A DNA stretch of 64,000 nucleotides from Cytobacillus citreus (GCF_018343665.1 NZ_JAGYPM010000004.1:396371-460370); one strand, 5' to 3'; positions 9,186 through 17,328 are shown, numbered from the stretch's first letter. Numbers and translations: made by a program. Notes: a model not told the origin generated them from the letters alone.

Positions 9186-9214
9186 GGGCATCAATCCATC
9201 TTGGATCAACACCC
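9186..9214 (-). terminator. Rho-independent terminator of the AlkD-like gene
   Basis: On the minus strand GGGTGTTGATCC pairs with GGATTGATGCCC using G-U wobbles along all 12 positions, then seven T residues. The wobbles make the stem stable in minus-strand RNA only. Confidence 0.8.
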
Positions 9215-9252
9215 TCGATAATTGAATATTGTTCGTGATGCGGGGCAATTGT

Positions 9253-9960
9253 TTAACATCTTACATATTTGCGTTTGAAACCAAGCCTGCCTTTTTCTAC
9301 TTCCTTTTGAATATTTTCGTAAGCGTGTAGGGAACTACTTTTTTTCTTGTCCCGTTTGACTTCTACTACACCTACTGCCTTCGCAGTTTCGACTGCCTTT
9401 TCATGGAGTGGCAAATATGAAACCCCAACAGTGTATAGAAAATTATTCATAGCAGATTTCGTTCGTTCAGGCGAATCGTGAATCGTATTTTTCACCATTT
9501 CAATCATCTTGGCAATCTTGCTTTCGGAAAATTCAACGTCTAAGCGATTCCCTAAAAGCCAACAGTAGCAACTCCAGCCGGCTGACATTCTCAGCTCTTC
9601 ACCGCTTGCGATCCATTTATCAGCAACTACTTGTGCAATATCTGCCTCCGCTAAAGTTACTGCTACCACATAATCGGACAGCATATAAAAATATGCCGAA
9701 TCCATCCAACGATCAAAATCCGACTCAGTCATTGCTTTTGGATCTGCAATAATGCCTGCAAAGTACATTGCGTCGTAGTTCCCTGTGGCATAAAGCTCAT
9801 CCGCTAAATTTTGATTTATTTTTATTTTCTTAGCTATTGGCTTCATTGCACCTGTAGCCACGCCAAAAAGCGGCTCATGCGCACCATTAGATATGTACAT
9901 TTTTTTAGTTCGTTCCTTGCCAAGGGCTTCAAGCTCCTGCATAACTATTTCTAAATTCAT
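9253..9960 (-). CDS. AlkD-like DNA alkylation repair protein
   Basis: 235-residue all-helical protein of the DNA alkylation repair (AlkD, HEAT-like repeat) family, whose studied members excise bulky or cationic alkylated purines. Sequence marks are the N-terminal YISNGAHEPLFGVATG, followed by MKPIAKKIK and the DYVVAVTLAEADI and WSCYCWLLGNR segments of the repeats. Length fits the family. The ATG has AGAGGAAG upstream. It is monocistronic with a terminator at 9186-9214. This subgroup is often of unknown substrate, so the glycosylase activity is inferred. Confidence 0.85.
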   Translation of the reverse strand: MNLEIVMQELEALGKERTKKMYISNGAHEPLFGVATGAMKPIAKKIKINQNLADELYATGNYDAMYFAGIIADPKAMTESDFDRWMDSAYFYMLSDYVVAVTLAEADIAQVVADKWIASGEELRMSAGWSCYCWLLGNRLDVEFSESKIAKMIEMVKNTIHDSPERTKSAMNNFLYTVGVSYLPLHEKAVETAKAVGVVEVKRDKKKSSSLHAYENIQKEVEKGRLGFKRKYVRC

Positions 9961-10215
9961 CGTTTAACACTTCCTCTTTTTGGAGTTTTACCCCTCATAC
10001 TTTGCCCATTAAATACATCACCATTATCCTACAACAAACTACCATTTGTCAGCAAAACTGCTGTCTAAGCGAATGAGCGTTATACAGGAATCCACTGAGG
10101 AGCTTTTATTAGTGGTATTTGTATTTGGGCACCTTGCGACCATTTGTTCTGCTGGGTACATCTAATAATCGTAGTTCTTCTAACCTGCTTCATTCAATAG
10201 GTAATCAAAAAAAAG

Positions 10216-10242
10216 AGCGTTAATCCTTCATTGGTTAACGCT
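10216..10242 (-). terminator. Rho-independent terminator of the ABC exporter operon
   Basis: AGCGTTAA/TTAACGCT stem followed on the minus strand by CTTTTTTTTG. Apart from this terminator the 333-bp gap 9961-10293 shows no gene; its left part must contain the promoter of the AlkD-like gene. Confidence 0.85.
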
Positions 10243-10293
10243 ACCCATTGTTGAAAATCATATGAACCGGAAACGTTTGCAGAAGATGTTCTC

Positions 10294-10971
10294 CTATATC
10301 TCCCCTACGCTTTCAGCAGTCTTTATAGAAAGAAATATGCTTATTGCGCCTAAAATACTCAGTATGATGACTACAACATCTGGTTTAACATTGAAAAATA
10401 ATGAAAAATTAGGCAATTGCATAATAAATATGGAGCAAATGATGGCTGGTACGACTGCCCTTTTCCATATTCCAAAGTAAAAGAGAGGAATGAAACTGAT
10501 TAGAGTAATCAAAACTGAACCAATCATCATGCTGCTGAAAAATTCTAACATATCTGAAGTTGTCGGCTTTCCATTAATAATGGGAAAAAACTGATCAAGC
10601 AAATAAGTTGTCAATCCAGATAAAATAAATGTAATAATGGTGGCAAAAAAGACAAACAGGGCGATGAACAGCACTTTTGCTGTAAACAACTTTTGTCGAC
10701 TTATTGGATACCCGAAAGAAAGCGAGATGGTCTTATTTTTATATTCTTCAATGAAAACATGATTGATTAGCGATCCACCAAACAAAACATAGCCCATTTG
10801 AATAAAACCGTTTAGTTCAATTGCAGCAGCATAGCTTTGGCCGAAAGCAGGCATAGCCACCTTGATGAAAAATGCAGGGAAAAAGATAAGAATCAACATG
10901 TAAATCAATAATTCCATCCAAACGGTTTTTTGGTTTAATTTCTTCCATTCCATTTGAATTAACTTAGTCAT
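10294..10971 (-). CDS. ABC-2 type permease (BcrB-like)
   Basis: 225-residue membrane protein with six hydrophobic segments and the N-terminal MTKLIQMEWKKL typical of ABC-2 permeases of the bacitracin/lantibiotic exporter group. Its start overlaps the end of the ATPase gene by 8 bp, so the two are translationally coupled. Together they should form an exporter or immunity pump in the cytoplasmic membrane; the exported compound is unknown. Confidence 0.85.
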   Translation of the reverse strand: MTKLIQMEWKKLNQKTVWMELLIYMLILIFFPAFFIKVAMPAFGQSYAAAIELNGFIQMGYVLFGGSLINHVFIEEYKNKTISLSFGYPISRQKLFTAKVLFIALFVFFATIITFILSGLTTYLLDQFFPIINGKPTTSDMLEFFSSMMIGSVLITLISFIPLFYFGIWKRAVVPAIICSIFIMQLPNFSLFFNVKPDVVVIILSILGAISIFLSIKTAESVGEI

Positions 10972-11887
10972 TCATTCCACCCCCATTAATTTGTTTATAA
11001 AAATAATCCTCCAATGAACTTGAATGTTTTTGGATTTCTTCCAGTCCGATATCATTTTGAATCAATAGTTTGGAAATGTCATTTTGAGTATGAGACAAAT
11101 CGTAGATTCGAATTCTGTTCCCTTGGATTATTTTCATATTTGATATATGAAGCTCTTTTTCAAGTAAATATACAGTTTTTTCTGCATTTGTTGTCAGTAG
11201 TTCGATATAATCAGTATGCTGCTTTCGTATTTCTTCTAAGGCTACTTCATTTAAAAGCCTTCCATTCTTAATAACGCCAATTCGATTTGCAACCTGCTCT
11301 ATTTCGCCTAAAATATGGCTGGAAAGAAGAAAGGTGATCCCATATTCCTTGTTAAGCATAAAGATTAAATCTCGAATATCCTTAATACCAATCGGGTCAA
11401 GCCCATTTGTCGGTTCATCCAAAATAATGAGTTCAGGCTTTACTACGATTGCTCTTGCTAAACCAAGCCGCTGCTTCATCCCAAGTGAAAATTCCTTCAC
11501 CTTTTTGTCTTCAATCCCTCTTAAGTGAACCATATCAAGCGCATGCTTCATCCCTTTTTCATCGTAATATCCTAAATATTCACAGTGAAGCTTTAAATTT
11601 TCTAAAGCTGTCAGATGCTCGAACAATATCGGATATTCTATGATGCTGCCTACTCTCTTTAAAACCGACTTAGACCGTTCACTAAGCATTTGACCAAATA
11701 ATTCTATTTCTCCACTTGTTGGCTTCGTAATTCCTGTGAGCATTTTCATAATGGTTGTTTTACCTGCACCATTTTGCCCAAGAAAACCATAAATCTCACC
11801 TTTTCGTATATGAAGATTAATATCTGTTACAAGATTTTTCCCTTTAACTTGTTTAGTAAGTCCAGACGTCTTTACTACATGATTCAT
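10964..11887 (-). CDS. ABC transporter ATP-binding protein (BcrA-like)
   Basis: 307 residues from the ATG at 11887, chosen because GAAGGAGG stands directly upstream; the frame is open 20 codons further but without a ribosome binding site. Walker A is GQNGAGKTT, signature FSLGMKQRLG, Walker B ELIILDEP, all in the first 180 residues; the C-terminal 90 residues are the extra domain of BcrA-type ATPases. It drives the permease encoded by the overlapping next gene. A 13-bp palindrome lies 20 bp before the start and could be an operator. Confidence 0.92.
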   Translation of the reverse strand: MNHVVKTSGLTKQVKGKNLVTDINLHIRKGEIYGFLGQNGAGKTTIMKMLTGITKPTSGEIELFGQMLSERSKSVLKRVGSIIEYPILFEHLTALENLKLHCEYLGYYDEKGMKHALDMVHLRGIEDKKVKEFSLGMKQRLGLARAIVVKPELIILDEPTNGLDPIGIKDIRDLIFMLNKEYGITFLLSSHILGEIEQVANRIGVIKNGRLLNEVALEEIRKQHTDYIELLTTNAEKTVYLLEKELHISNMKIIQGNRIRIYDLSHTQNDISKLLIQNDIGLEEIQKHSSSLEDYFYKQINGGGMND

Positions 11888-11907
11888 ACTGTTCCCTCCT
11901 TCTATAG

Positions 11908-11920
11908 TTGTATCATACAA
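11908..11920. promoter_or_regulatory. Palindrome TTGTATCATACAA before the exporter operon
   Basis: Perfect 13-bp dyad (TTGTAT C ATACAA) about 20 bp upstream of the ribosome binding site of the BcrA-like gene. Its position fits an operator for a dimeric repressor; no regulator gene is adjacent, so this is a guess. Confidence 0.35.
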
Positions 11921-12410
11921 TTCAATATTTTCTTTTTTCTGTCTCAAACATTACAAATTTCTTAAGTATGATTTTTTTAGAAGGAGCACTATTATTTGCA
12001 CCATTAAGCTACTCTGTAGAAATGGGATCAGGAGAGATCCTACATGAGGAACTCGCAAGTACATCCTAGAAAAAAGTAAGTAGTTATTTAAACTATTCAT
12101 CCTGGAAGATTATAGCCTAGAAAATTGAGGCTGTTCATGAGGGACACCCTCTTATATGTATTAATACGAGATTCGATTAAAAATACAAGTAAAAATTGTT
12201 TTTACTAACTTTTTAAGCATTAAGTGGTAACTTATCTATAATTTATGCTTTAAATGCAAACTTAATATAGCCTATGAAACCTAAACCCTCCATTTCTGAT
12301 ATGGCGGGTTTTATTCAGGTTTAATGACTCTGAAATTTGTTGCTGAAATATGACAATACTTTATCACTCTAACAATCTAATGATCTAATTTGTTAAAAAA
12401 TGTAAAGTAA
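11921..12410. other. Gene-free stretch upstream of the hutH promoter
   Basis: About 490 AT-rich bases between the exporter operon and the hutH promoter. The only structure noted is a hairpin AAACCC.CCAT/ATGG.GGGTTT at 12283-12311 followed by TTATT, which could terminate plus-strand transcription. No open frame with a ribosome binding site. Confidence 0.45.
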
Positions 12411-12413
12411 TAA

Positions 12414-12443
12414 TTGACAAGGGTTGAATTATAAACATACAAT
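12414..12443 (+). promoter_or_regulatory. Sigma-A promoter of hutH
   Basis: TTGACA at 12414-12419 and TACAAT at 12438-12443, separated by 18 bp. Transcription would start near 12450, giving a leader of roughly 145 nt before hutH. Confidence 0.65.
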
Positions 12444-12520
12444 TAATTATATTCGGAAAATTTTTGATTGGGATTGATGATCATGATTCAAAGCTTTCTA
12501 TTGAATAATGAACCATACAA

Positions 12521-12560
12521 AAAGGCTGTATTTCAAACTTCTGTTTGAAGTACAGCCTTT
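12521..12560 (+). terminator. Leader terminator (attenuator) in front of hutH
   Basis: AAAGGCTGTA.TTCAAA pairs with TTTGAA.TACAGCCTTT, then TTCTTTATCC. The hairpin ends 35 bp before the hutH ATG and after the only good promoter, so hutH transcription must pass it. In B. subtilis hutH is controlled by HutP-dependent antitermination at a comparable site; no HutP gene or clear HutP repeat is visible here. Confidence 0.7.
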
Positions 12561-12595
12561 TCTTTATCCCGCTAATGTACTGAGGAGGAATAAAA

Positions 12596-14095
12596 ATGGT
12601 TATTCTAACAGGAAACACGTTAACGCTTGCAGAAATTAAGAGGGTATTATTTGAGAAGGAAAAAGTCGAGCCATCTGAAGAAAGTATGGTGGCCGTAAAA
12701 GAAAGCTATAACGCAGTAAAAAGAATTGTTGAGAAAGAAAGAGTCATATATGGTATCAACACTGGTTTTGGAAAGTTCAGTGATGTACTTATTAATCAGA
12801 AGGATGTCAAAGATCTTCAGCTAAACTTAATTCGTTCACATGCTTGTGGAGTAGGAGAGCCATTTCCGGAGTCTGTTTCACGAGCAATGCTGTTATTAAG
12901 AGCGAATGCTTTACTGAAAGGTTTTTCTGGAGCTAGACCAATCATCATTGAAAGATTACTTGAACTGGTGAACAGAGAAATTCATCCGGTTATTCCGCAG
13001 CAGGGGTCTCTTGGCGCAAGTGGGGATCTAGCTCCGCTTTCACATTTAGCATTAGTTCTTGTCGGAGAAGGAGAAGTTTTTTATAAAGGAAACAGAAGAC
13101 CTTCAATTGAAGTTCTTACGGAAGAAGGCTTAAATCCACTTACATTGGAAGCAAAGGAAGGACTAGCTCTCATTAATGGAACTCAAGCAATGACAGCAAT
13201 GGGAGTAGTTGCTTATCTTGAAGCAGAAAAGCTTGCCTATCAAAGTGAGTTAATTGCTGCTGTTACTATGGAAGGCTTAAATGGGATTATCGATGCTTTT
13301 GACGAGAAAATTCATCTTGCAAGAGGCTATCAGCAGCAGGTTAATACAGCAGAAAGAATGAGAGCCTATTTATCAGGCAGTCAGTTAATTACAAAGCAAG
13401 GGGAAATTCGTGTTCAGGATGCATATTCCATCCGATGTATCCCACAGGTTCATGGAGCTTCATGGCAAGCACTTGACTATGTAAAGGAAAAGCTAGAAAT
13501 TGAAATGAATGCTGCGACAGATAATCCGCTTGTTTTTGATGAAGGGGAAAGTGTCATTTCAGGCGGAAATTTCCATGGTCAGCCGATTGCACTTGCAATG
13601 GATTTTATGAAAATCGCTGTAGCAGAACTTGCCAACATTTCGGAACGAAGAATTGAGCGATTAGTCAATCCTCAGTTAAATGATCTGCCACCATTTTTAA
13701 GTCCGGAGCCTGGTTTGCAATCAGGGGCAATGATTCTTCAGTATTGTGCAGCTGCTCTTGTTTCCGAAAATAAAACATTAGCCCATCCGGCAAGTGTAGA
13801 TTCAATTCCATCCTCTGCTAACCAGGAAGATCATGTCAGCATGGGAACAATCGCTGCCAGACATGCTTATCAAATTATTCAAAATGCTAATAATGTCCTT
13901 TCGATTGAACTGATCTGTGCCTTACAGGCTGCTGAGTTCAAGGGAGTTGAGAAAATGGCAGACAAGACGAAGGCTTTCTATAAAGAAGCAAGAAAAATAG
14001 TGCCTTCTATTACGAAGGATCGTATTTTCTCAAAAGATACTGAGGCATGTTCTGCATGGCTGAAGAAGCTTGATATTAAATCATTTATGTTGTAA
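12596..14095 (+). CDS. hutH: Histidine ammonia-lyase
   Basis: 499-residue enzyme converting L-histidine to urocanate and ammonia, the first step of histidine degradation. The Ala141-Ser142-Gly143 triad in [14 protein letters not shown] forms the MIO electrophile; [10 protein letters not shown] near the N-terminus and [14 protein letters not shown] further on are further active-site signatures. Length is close to B. subtilis HutH (508). Start ATG has TGAGGAGGAATAAAA upstream. No hutU, hutI, hutG or hutP is adjacent, so the gene is separated from the rest of the pathway in this window, and it sits behind a leader terminator. Confidence 0.96.
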   Translation: MVILTGNTLTLAEIKRVLFEKEKVEPSEESMVAVKESYNAVKRIVEKERVIYGINTGFGKFSDVLINQKDVKDLQLNLIRSHACGVGEPFPESVSRAMLLLRANALLKGFSGARPIIIERLLELVNREIHPVIPQQGSLGASGDLAPLSHLALVLVGEGEVFYKGNRRPSIEVLTEEGLNPLTLEAKEGLALINGTQAMTAMGVVAYLEAEKLAYQSELIAAVTMEGLNGIIDAFDEKIHLARGYQQQVNTAERMRAYLSGSQLITKQGEIRVQDAYSIRCIPQVHGASWQALDYVKEKLEIEMNAATDNPLVFDEGESVISGGNFHGQPIALAMDFMKIAVAELANISERRIERLVNPQLNDLPPFLSPEPGLQSGAMILQYCAAALVSENKTLAHPASVDSIPSSANQEDHVSMGTIAARHAYQIIQNANNVLSIELICALQAAEFKGVEKMADKTKAFYKEARKIVPSITKDRIFSKDTEACSAWLKKLDIKSFML

Positions 14096-14104
14096 AAATT
14101 TTAA

Positions 14105-14134
14105 AAATAGGGTCTTCATTATTAGACCCTATTT
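14105..14134 (+). terminator. Rho-independent terminator of hutH
   Basis: AAATAGGGTCT/AGACCCTATTT stem followed by T residues, ten bases after the hutH stop; it can also serve the convergent small gene. Confidence 0.85.
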
Positions 14135-14140
14135 TTACAT

Positions 14141-14320
14141 TTACTTATCTCTAAATTCTGTTCCGTCATGTCCTTCTATTCGGTTTTTAAAGGCTTCCTG
14201 AACAACGAGAAACTCTTCATCCTCCTGTGCCTCAGTTGCCTTGTTCTCTATAATTGATTTTTTAGGGAAATTGCCTGGATGGTTTTTATTTTTATGATTA
14301 AAGTTTGCTCCGCGAGCCAA
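14141..14320 (-). CDS. Small acidic protein of unknown function, TTG start
   Basis: 59 residues from a TTG at 14320 preceded by AAAGGAG at 8-nt spacing; the in-frame ATG six codons upstream has no ribosome binding site. It begins MARGANFNHKNKNHPGNF, then has a highly charged acidic half (ENKATEAQEDEEFLVVQ) and ends HDGTEFRDK. It looks like one of the small Bacillales proteins of the spore-associated type, but I do not recognise the family and assign no function. Confidence 0.65.
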   Translation of the reverse strand: MARGANFNHKNKNHPGNFPKKSIIENKATEAQEDEEFLVVQEAFKNRIEGHDGTEFRDK

Positions 14321-14494
14321 AGTATCAACTCCTTTCATATTTCTTTATGTAGTTTTTCCAAATTAGAAAAATCCTATGTACAACGAAAAATGCCTTTCTT
14401 CTTGCATAAATCATGTCAGTTCATTTATTAAAGTATATAATAAAAGGAACAATGAATGTATTCACCTTGGAAACAGTAGAGGGAGGTTATTGGC

Positions 14495-14869
14495 ATGGAC
14501 CTTTTTTCAATTATTTCTGAAGATCGGATAAAAAAGGCTTATAAAGAAAAGGAATTTGAACATTTACCCGGCTACGGGAAACCACTTCCATTTGATGACT
14601 TAGCATCAGTTCCAGAGGATATACGGATGGCGTATCGGGTATTGAAAAATGCAGGATATACCGAAGAGGATAATCAGTTAAAAAAAGAAATGCTTACAAT
14701 AGAGGAATTAATAAGAAAATGTGAGGATCCAGACGAAAAACAAAAATTGCAAAAGAAATTAAATGAAAAAATGCTTCGCTTTAACAGTATGATAGCGAAG
14801 AGGGGCAAAAACACGAATTCTTCTCTTTTTAAAAACTATGAACAAAAAATTAGTAAAAAAATGTTTTAA
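14495..14869 (+). CDS. DUF1992 (DnaJ-homologue subfamily C28) protein
   Basis: 124 residues. The N-terminal half has the family signature DRIKKAYKEKEFEHLPGYGKPLPFDD, shortened here to its core EFEHLPGYGKPLPFDD; the C-terminal half is a charged helix pair (coiled-coil-like). Members are small cytoplasmic proteins of unknown function. GGGAGG precedes the ATG. It is monocistronic with a terminator at 14906-14925. Confidence 0.88.
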   Translation: MDLFSIISEDRIKKAYKEKEFEHLPGYGKPLPFDDLASVPEDIRMAYRVLKNAGYTEEDNQLKKEMLTIEELIRKCEDPDEKQKLQKKLNEKMLRFNSMIAKRGKNTNSSLFKNYEQKISKKMF

Positions 14870-14905
14870 AATTCCTAAAATGGTTTTGGTTTTATAAATA
14901 AAGGG

Positions 14906-14925
14906 GCTTCTCAATTTTGAGAAGC
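14906..14925 (+). terminator. Rho-independent terminator of the DUF1992 gene
   Basis: GCTTCTCAA/TTGAGAAGC stem followed by TCTTTGCTT. Confidence 0.75.
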
Positions 14926-14936
14926 TCTTTGCTTAT

Positions 14937-14968
14937 GGTGTCTGACACCTTTGCTTTGGGACAGTCCC
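14937..14968. repeat. Short intergenic palindromes
   Basis: Two adjacent palindromes, GGTGTCTGACACC (14937-14949) and GGGACAGTCCC (14958-14968). A related GGGACTGTCACCC occurs at 15465-15477. Their function is unknown. Confidence 0.5.
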
Positions 14969-14992
14969 TTGCCTATTTTTTAATCTAAATTC

Positions 14993-15154
14993 TCATGTAC
15001 TTTTTTTCCTGTCAGAAGTGGTATAACTTTTCCTTCTCGCAGACTGCCTCGAACTCTCTGAAGAAAATGGCTCTTGATATAGAAACTTTTCCATTCCTGC
15101 AGCTACTACTTCAGCAACTGCACGGCGAATTTCCGTTTCAGTATACCTTCTCAA
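14993..15154 (-). CDS. CotG-like N-terminal module protein (short)
   Basis: 53 residues from a TTG at 15154 with AAGGAGG upstream. The stretch TETEIRRAVAEVVAAGMEKF followed by LYQEP closely parallels the N-terminus of B. subtilis spore coat protein CotG as I remember it (IEEAVKSAKKEG..DYLYQEP). Instead of the long Ser/Lys/Arg/Tyr repeats of CotG only a short Ser/Arg/Lys tail follows (SSRQSARRKSYTTSDRKKST). It is divergent from cotH (15530), as cotG is in B. subtilis. It may therefore be a repeat-less CotG relative. The frame after the A-run near the stop does not continue in another frame for long, so no simple frameshift explains the shortness. Confidence 0.6.
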   Translation of the reverse strand: MRRYTETEIRRAVAEVVAAGMEKFLYQEPFSSESSRQSARRKSYTTSDRKKST

Positions 15155-15194
15155 AATTAAATCCTCCTTATTAATTGTCACTCTAAAACATCAT

Positions 15195-15392
15195 TCTTTT
15201 TCGCACGTTAAGCGTATAAATTGTCAGCGCAGAAGATGATTCGACGTAGTTGCCAATTTTAGGAATCAAGTACAACGGACAGGAAGTCCTAGTCGGGCGA
15301 ATGCCACAGGACGTGGCATATATGAGCGCGATAAGTGCAACTACGCCTCAGTCTGTGCCTTTCCAAGGCTCGCCAATCGGCGAGTTTTCTTT
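15195..15392 (+). ncRNA. Candidate structured RNA with AGGA-loop hairpins and terminator
   Basis: Gene-free interval between the CotG-like gene and cotH. An outer stem CGTAGTTGC (15245-15253)/GCAACTACG (15337-15345) encloses two hairpins with AGGA loops: GGAC-AGGAA-GTCC (15277-15289) and GCCAC-AGGAC-GTGGC (15303-15317). It ends with CTCGCC/GGCGAG (15369-15384) followed by TTTTCTTTAT, a good intrinsic terminator on this strand. The middle closely resembles a module of repeat copy B. I see no clear promoter, so the 5' end is arbitrary. It may instead be a decayed copy of the repeat. Confidence 0.4.
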
Positions 15393-15529
15393 ATATTAAT
15401 AGCATACGGATTTTAGCGAAGTTTTGACTTAGACTAATGCCTATTTTAGCAAAATGGATTATTAGGGACTGTCACCCTACGAATGTCTGTCATACGATTT
15501 AATAACGGCTCAGTTAGGGGTGATTTATT

Positions 15530-16624
15530 TTGAAAAAAGAAGAAATACCTATCTATAATTTGTTTATTAATCCAAAGAGTCTCCTCGATTTAAAGAAGAA
15601 TGTTTGGTCCGAAAATCCTGTAATAGGAAAAATAAACATTAATAATAAAAAGTATGACATCGATGTTTTGTTCCGAGGATTTTATGTTCGAGAATTCAAT
15701 AAGAAATCGTATCATATTCACTTTTATAAACCTAAGACATGGAAAGGGGCAAAAGAGCTGCATTTAAATGCAGAATATAAAGACCATTCATTATTAAGAA
15801 ATAAGCTTTCTTTTGATTTTTTTTCAAATATTGGTGTAATGACTCCCTCAGCAGAGCATGTTTTTCTTGTTTTGAATGGAAAGCCAGAAGGTGTTTATCT
15901 GCAATTAGAGTCAGTAGATGAATACTATTTCAAGAAAAGGAACATTCCAGTAGAGTCGATTTTCTATGCAATTGATGGAGATGCTAATTTTTCACTAATT
16001 AGTGAATATGATAATGCTCCTAAGAAATCTTTAGAAATGGGCTATGAAATAAAGTATGGAATGGACGAAGAACGACTGATCTTACAAGAATTTATTTTTA
16101 AAGCAAATACACTCTTAAGGAAAGAATTTGAACAAGAGATAGGAAATTACATTGATGTTGAAAAGTATTTGCGTTGGCTTGCAGGCGTGGTCTGTACCCA
16201 GAACTTTGATGGATTTGTTCAAAACTATGCCCTATGCAGGACAGGAGACTCAGGTTTATTCGAGGTCCTTCCATGGGATTATGATGGCACTTGGGGAAGA
16301 GATGTTCATGGGGATATTATGGAATATGACTATGTTCGAATAGATGGATTTAATACCTTATCAGCAAGAATGCTCGATGTTCCTTCATTTAGAAAATTAT
16401 ATTATAAAATCCTCCTTAAAATCCTCAATAATCAATTTACAGTCGACTTTATGAAACCTAGAATACAGGAACTGCATACACTTCTCCGCCCTTTTGTTTT
16501 AAAAGATCCATATAAAAAAGATTATATTCAACAATTTGATATGGAGCCGGAATTCATATGCCAATATATAATGGATAGAAACAACTATATGAAGAATGAA
16601 CTGAAAAAACAAGGCCTAAACTAG
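15530..16624 (+). CDS. cotH: Spore coat protein kinase CotH
   Basis: 364 residues, close to the 362 of B. subtilis CotH, a protein kinase of the inner/outer coat that phosphorylates CotB and CotG. Recognisable elements are LFRGFYVREFNKKSYHIHF near the N-terminus, KPEGVYLQLESVDEYYF, and the metal-binding FEVLPWDYDGTWG motif near residue 250 that marks the CotH kinase fold. The start is a TTG at 15530 behind TTAGGGGTGA. A CATACGATT at 15491-15499 resembles a sigma-K -10 element. The divergent CotG-like gene and the Arg-rich gene downstream make this a coat cluster. Confidence 0.9.
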   Translation: MKKEEIPIYNLFINPKSLLDLKKNVWSENPVIGKININNKKYDIDVLFRGFYVREFNKKSYHIHFYKPKTWKGAKELHLNAEYKDHSLLRNKLSFDFFSNIGVMTPSAEHVFLVLNGKPEGVYLQLESVDEYYFKKRNIPVESIFYAIDGDANFSLISEYDNAPKKSLEMGYEIKYGMDEERLILQEFIFKANTLLRKEFEQEIGNYIDVEKYLRWLAGVVCTQNFDGFVQNYALCRTGDSGLFEVLPWDYDGTWGRDVHGDIMEYDYVRIDGFNTLSARMLDVPSFRKLYYKILLKILNNQFTVDFMKPRIQELHTLLRPFVLKDPYKKDYIQQFDMEPEFICQYIMDRNNYMKNELKKQGLN

Positions 16625-16723
16625 TTTAGGGATATGGTGGTTTTTTAAATCAAAAAAAATGAGCATTTTTAGAAAATAGGTAAATAAATCTGGGTTTTTG
16701 TCCATTCCATATTAAACCTATAA

Positions 16724-16732
16724 CATATTCTA
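16724..16732 (+). promoter_or_regulatory. Possible sigma-K -10 element before the Arg-rich coat gene
   Basis: CATATTCTA matches the CATANNNTA -10 consensus of the mother-cell factor sigma-K and lies 30 bp before the ATG at 16762. The matching -35 AC is not clear, so this is weak. Confidence 0.3.
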
Positions 16733-16761
16733 TATTAGTGAAACCGAAAGGGGGGAAATTA

Positions 16762-17016
16762 ATGTCCCATCAAACAGGAAGAAGAAAAGTCATTAAAGCC
16801 AATGAAATTACAATTTTCGCCAATAGAGTTATTGTAAGAACAGATCGTCGCCGAACAGATCGCAGAACAGATCGCAGAACAGATCGTCGCCGCCGAACAT
16901 GTCGCCGAACAGATAGAAGAAGAAGAAGTGATTGCTTCAGAAGAAGTGATTGTTTCAGAAGAAGTGATTTTTTCAGAAGAAGATGTTGTTGTTTCAGAAG
17001 AGGTTTCTTCTTCTAG
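16762..17016 (+). CDS. Arg-rich repeat protein, candidate spore coat component
   Basis: 84 residues from the ATG at 16762, which follows AAAGGGGGGAAATTA. After a 27-residue leader (MSHQTGRRKVIKANE ...) come tandem units of the type TDRR/TDRRRR, then units SDCFRR, SDCFRR, SDFFRR and a Cys/Phe-rich end. Regular, very basic, Tyr/Phe/Cys-containing repeats next to cotH recall CotG, a repetitive kinase substrate of CotH. I infer a coat protein whose Ser/Thr residues may be CotH targets. The repeats come from tandem 9- to 12-bp DNA units; a second frame over the same repeats would encode a very acidic chain but has a stop just upstream and no start. Confidence 0.6.
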   Translation: MSHQTGRRKVIKANEITIFANRVIVRTDRRRTDRRTDRRTDRRRRTCRRTDRRRRSDCFRRSDCFRRSDFFRRRCCCFRRGFFF

Positions 17017-17263
17017 TAAAACTCAAAGAGAAATGGTTAGGTAAGATACTGCTTCATGATGGCTTACCTCAAACGGTATAAGCATATCGTAATGGAAATA
17101 GAAGCTATTTATTAGGACAAAATTTTTTTTGAAAAGGCTATGATCAAAGGAAGGTAGGGAGTTTTATTCCTTTCTTTTCTTTGTGATTAGCTTTATTCAT
17201 ATTTCTATACCCTTAAATTAAAGTGTGTTTTCTATTGTTAATAACAAATAATTAATTTGATTC

Positions 17264-17290
17264 TAAAGTTTGCGAGAAAAATGTCGAAAT
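17264..17290 (+). promoter_or_regulatory. Sigma-D type promoter of motAB
   Basis: TAAA at 17264-17267, exactly 15 bp, then GTCGAAAT at 17283-17290, compared with the sigma-D consensus TAAA-N15-GCCGATAT. It lies 39 bp before motA. The remainder of the 312-bp gap 17017-17328 holds an AGGTAAG/CTTACCT stem (17039-17069) without a T-run and nothing else that I can see. Confidence 0.65.
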
Positions 17291-17328
17291 AACAATAGAG
17301 AATCTTTATTTAAGATAGGTGAGAGAAT

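Noticed and set aside
12450..12560. T-box or riboswitch in the hutH leader
   Set aside because: The leader is too short for a T-box and has no T-box core or known aptamer motif; only the terminator is clear.
17039..17069. Stem-loop AGGTAAG/CTTACCT after the Arg-rich coat gene as terminator
   Set aside because: No T-run follows on either strand at a useful distance.
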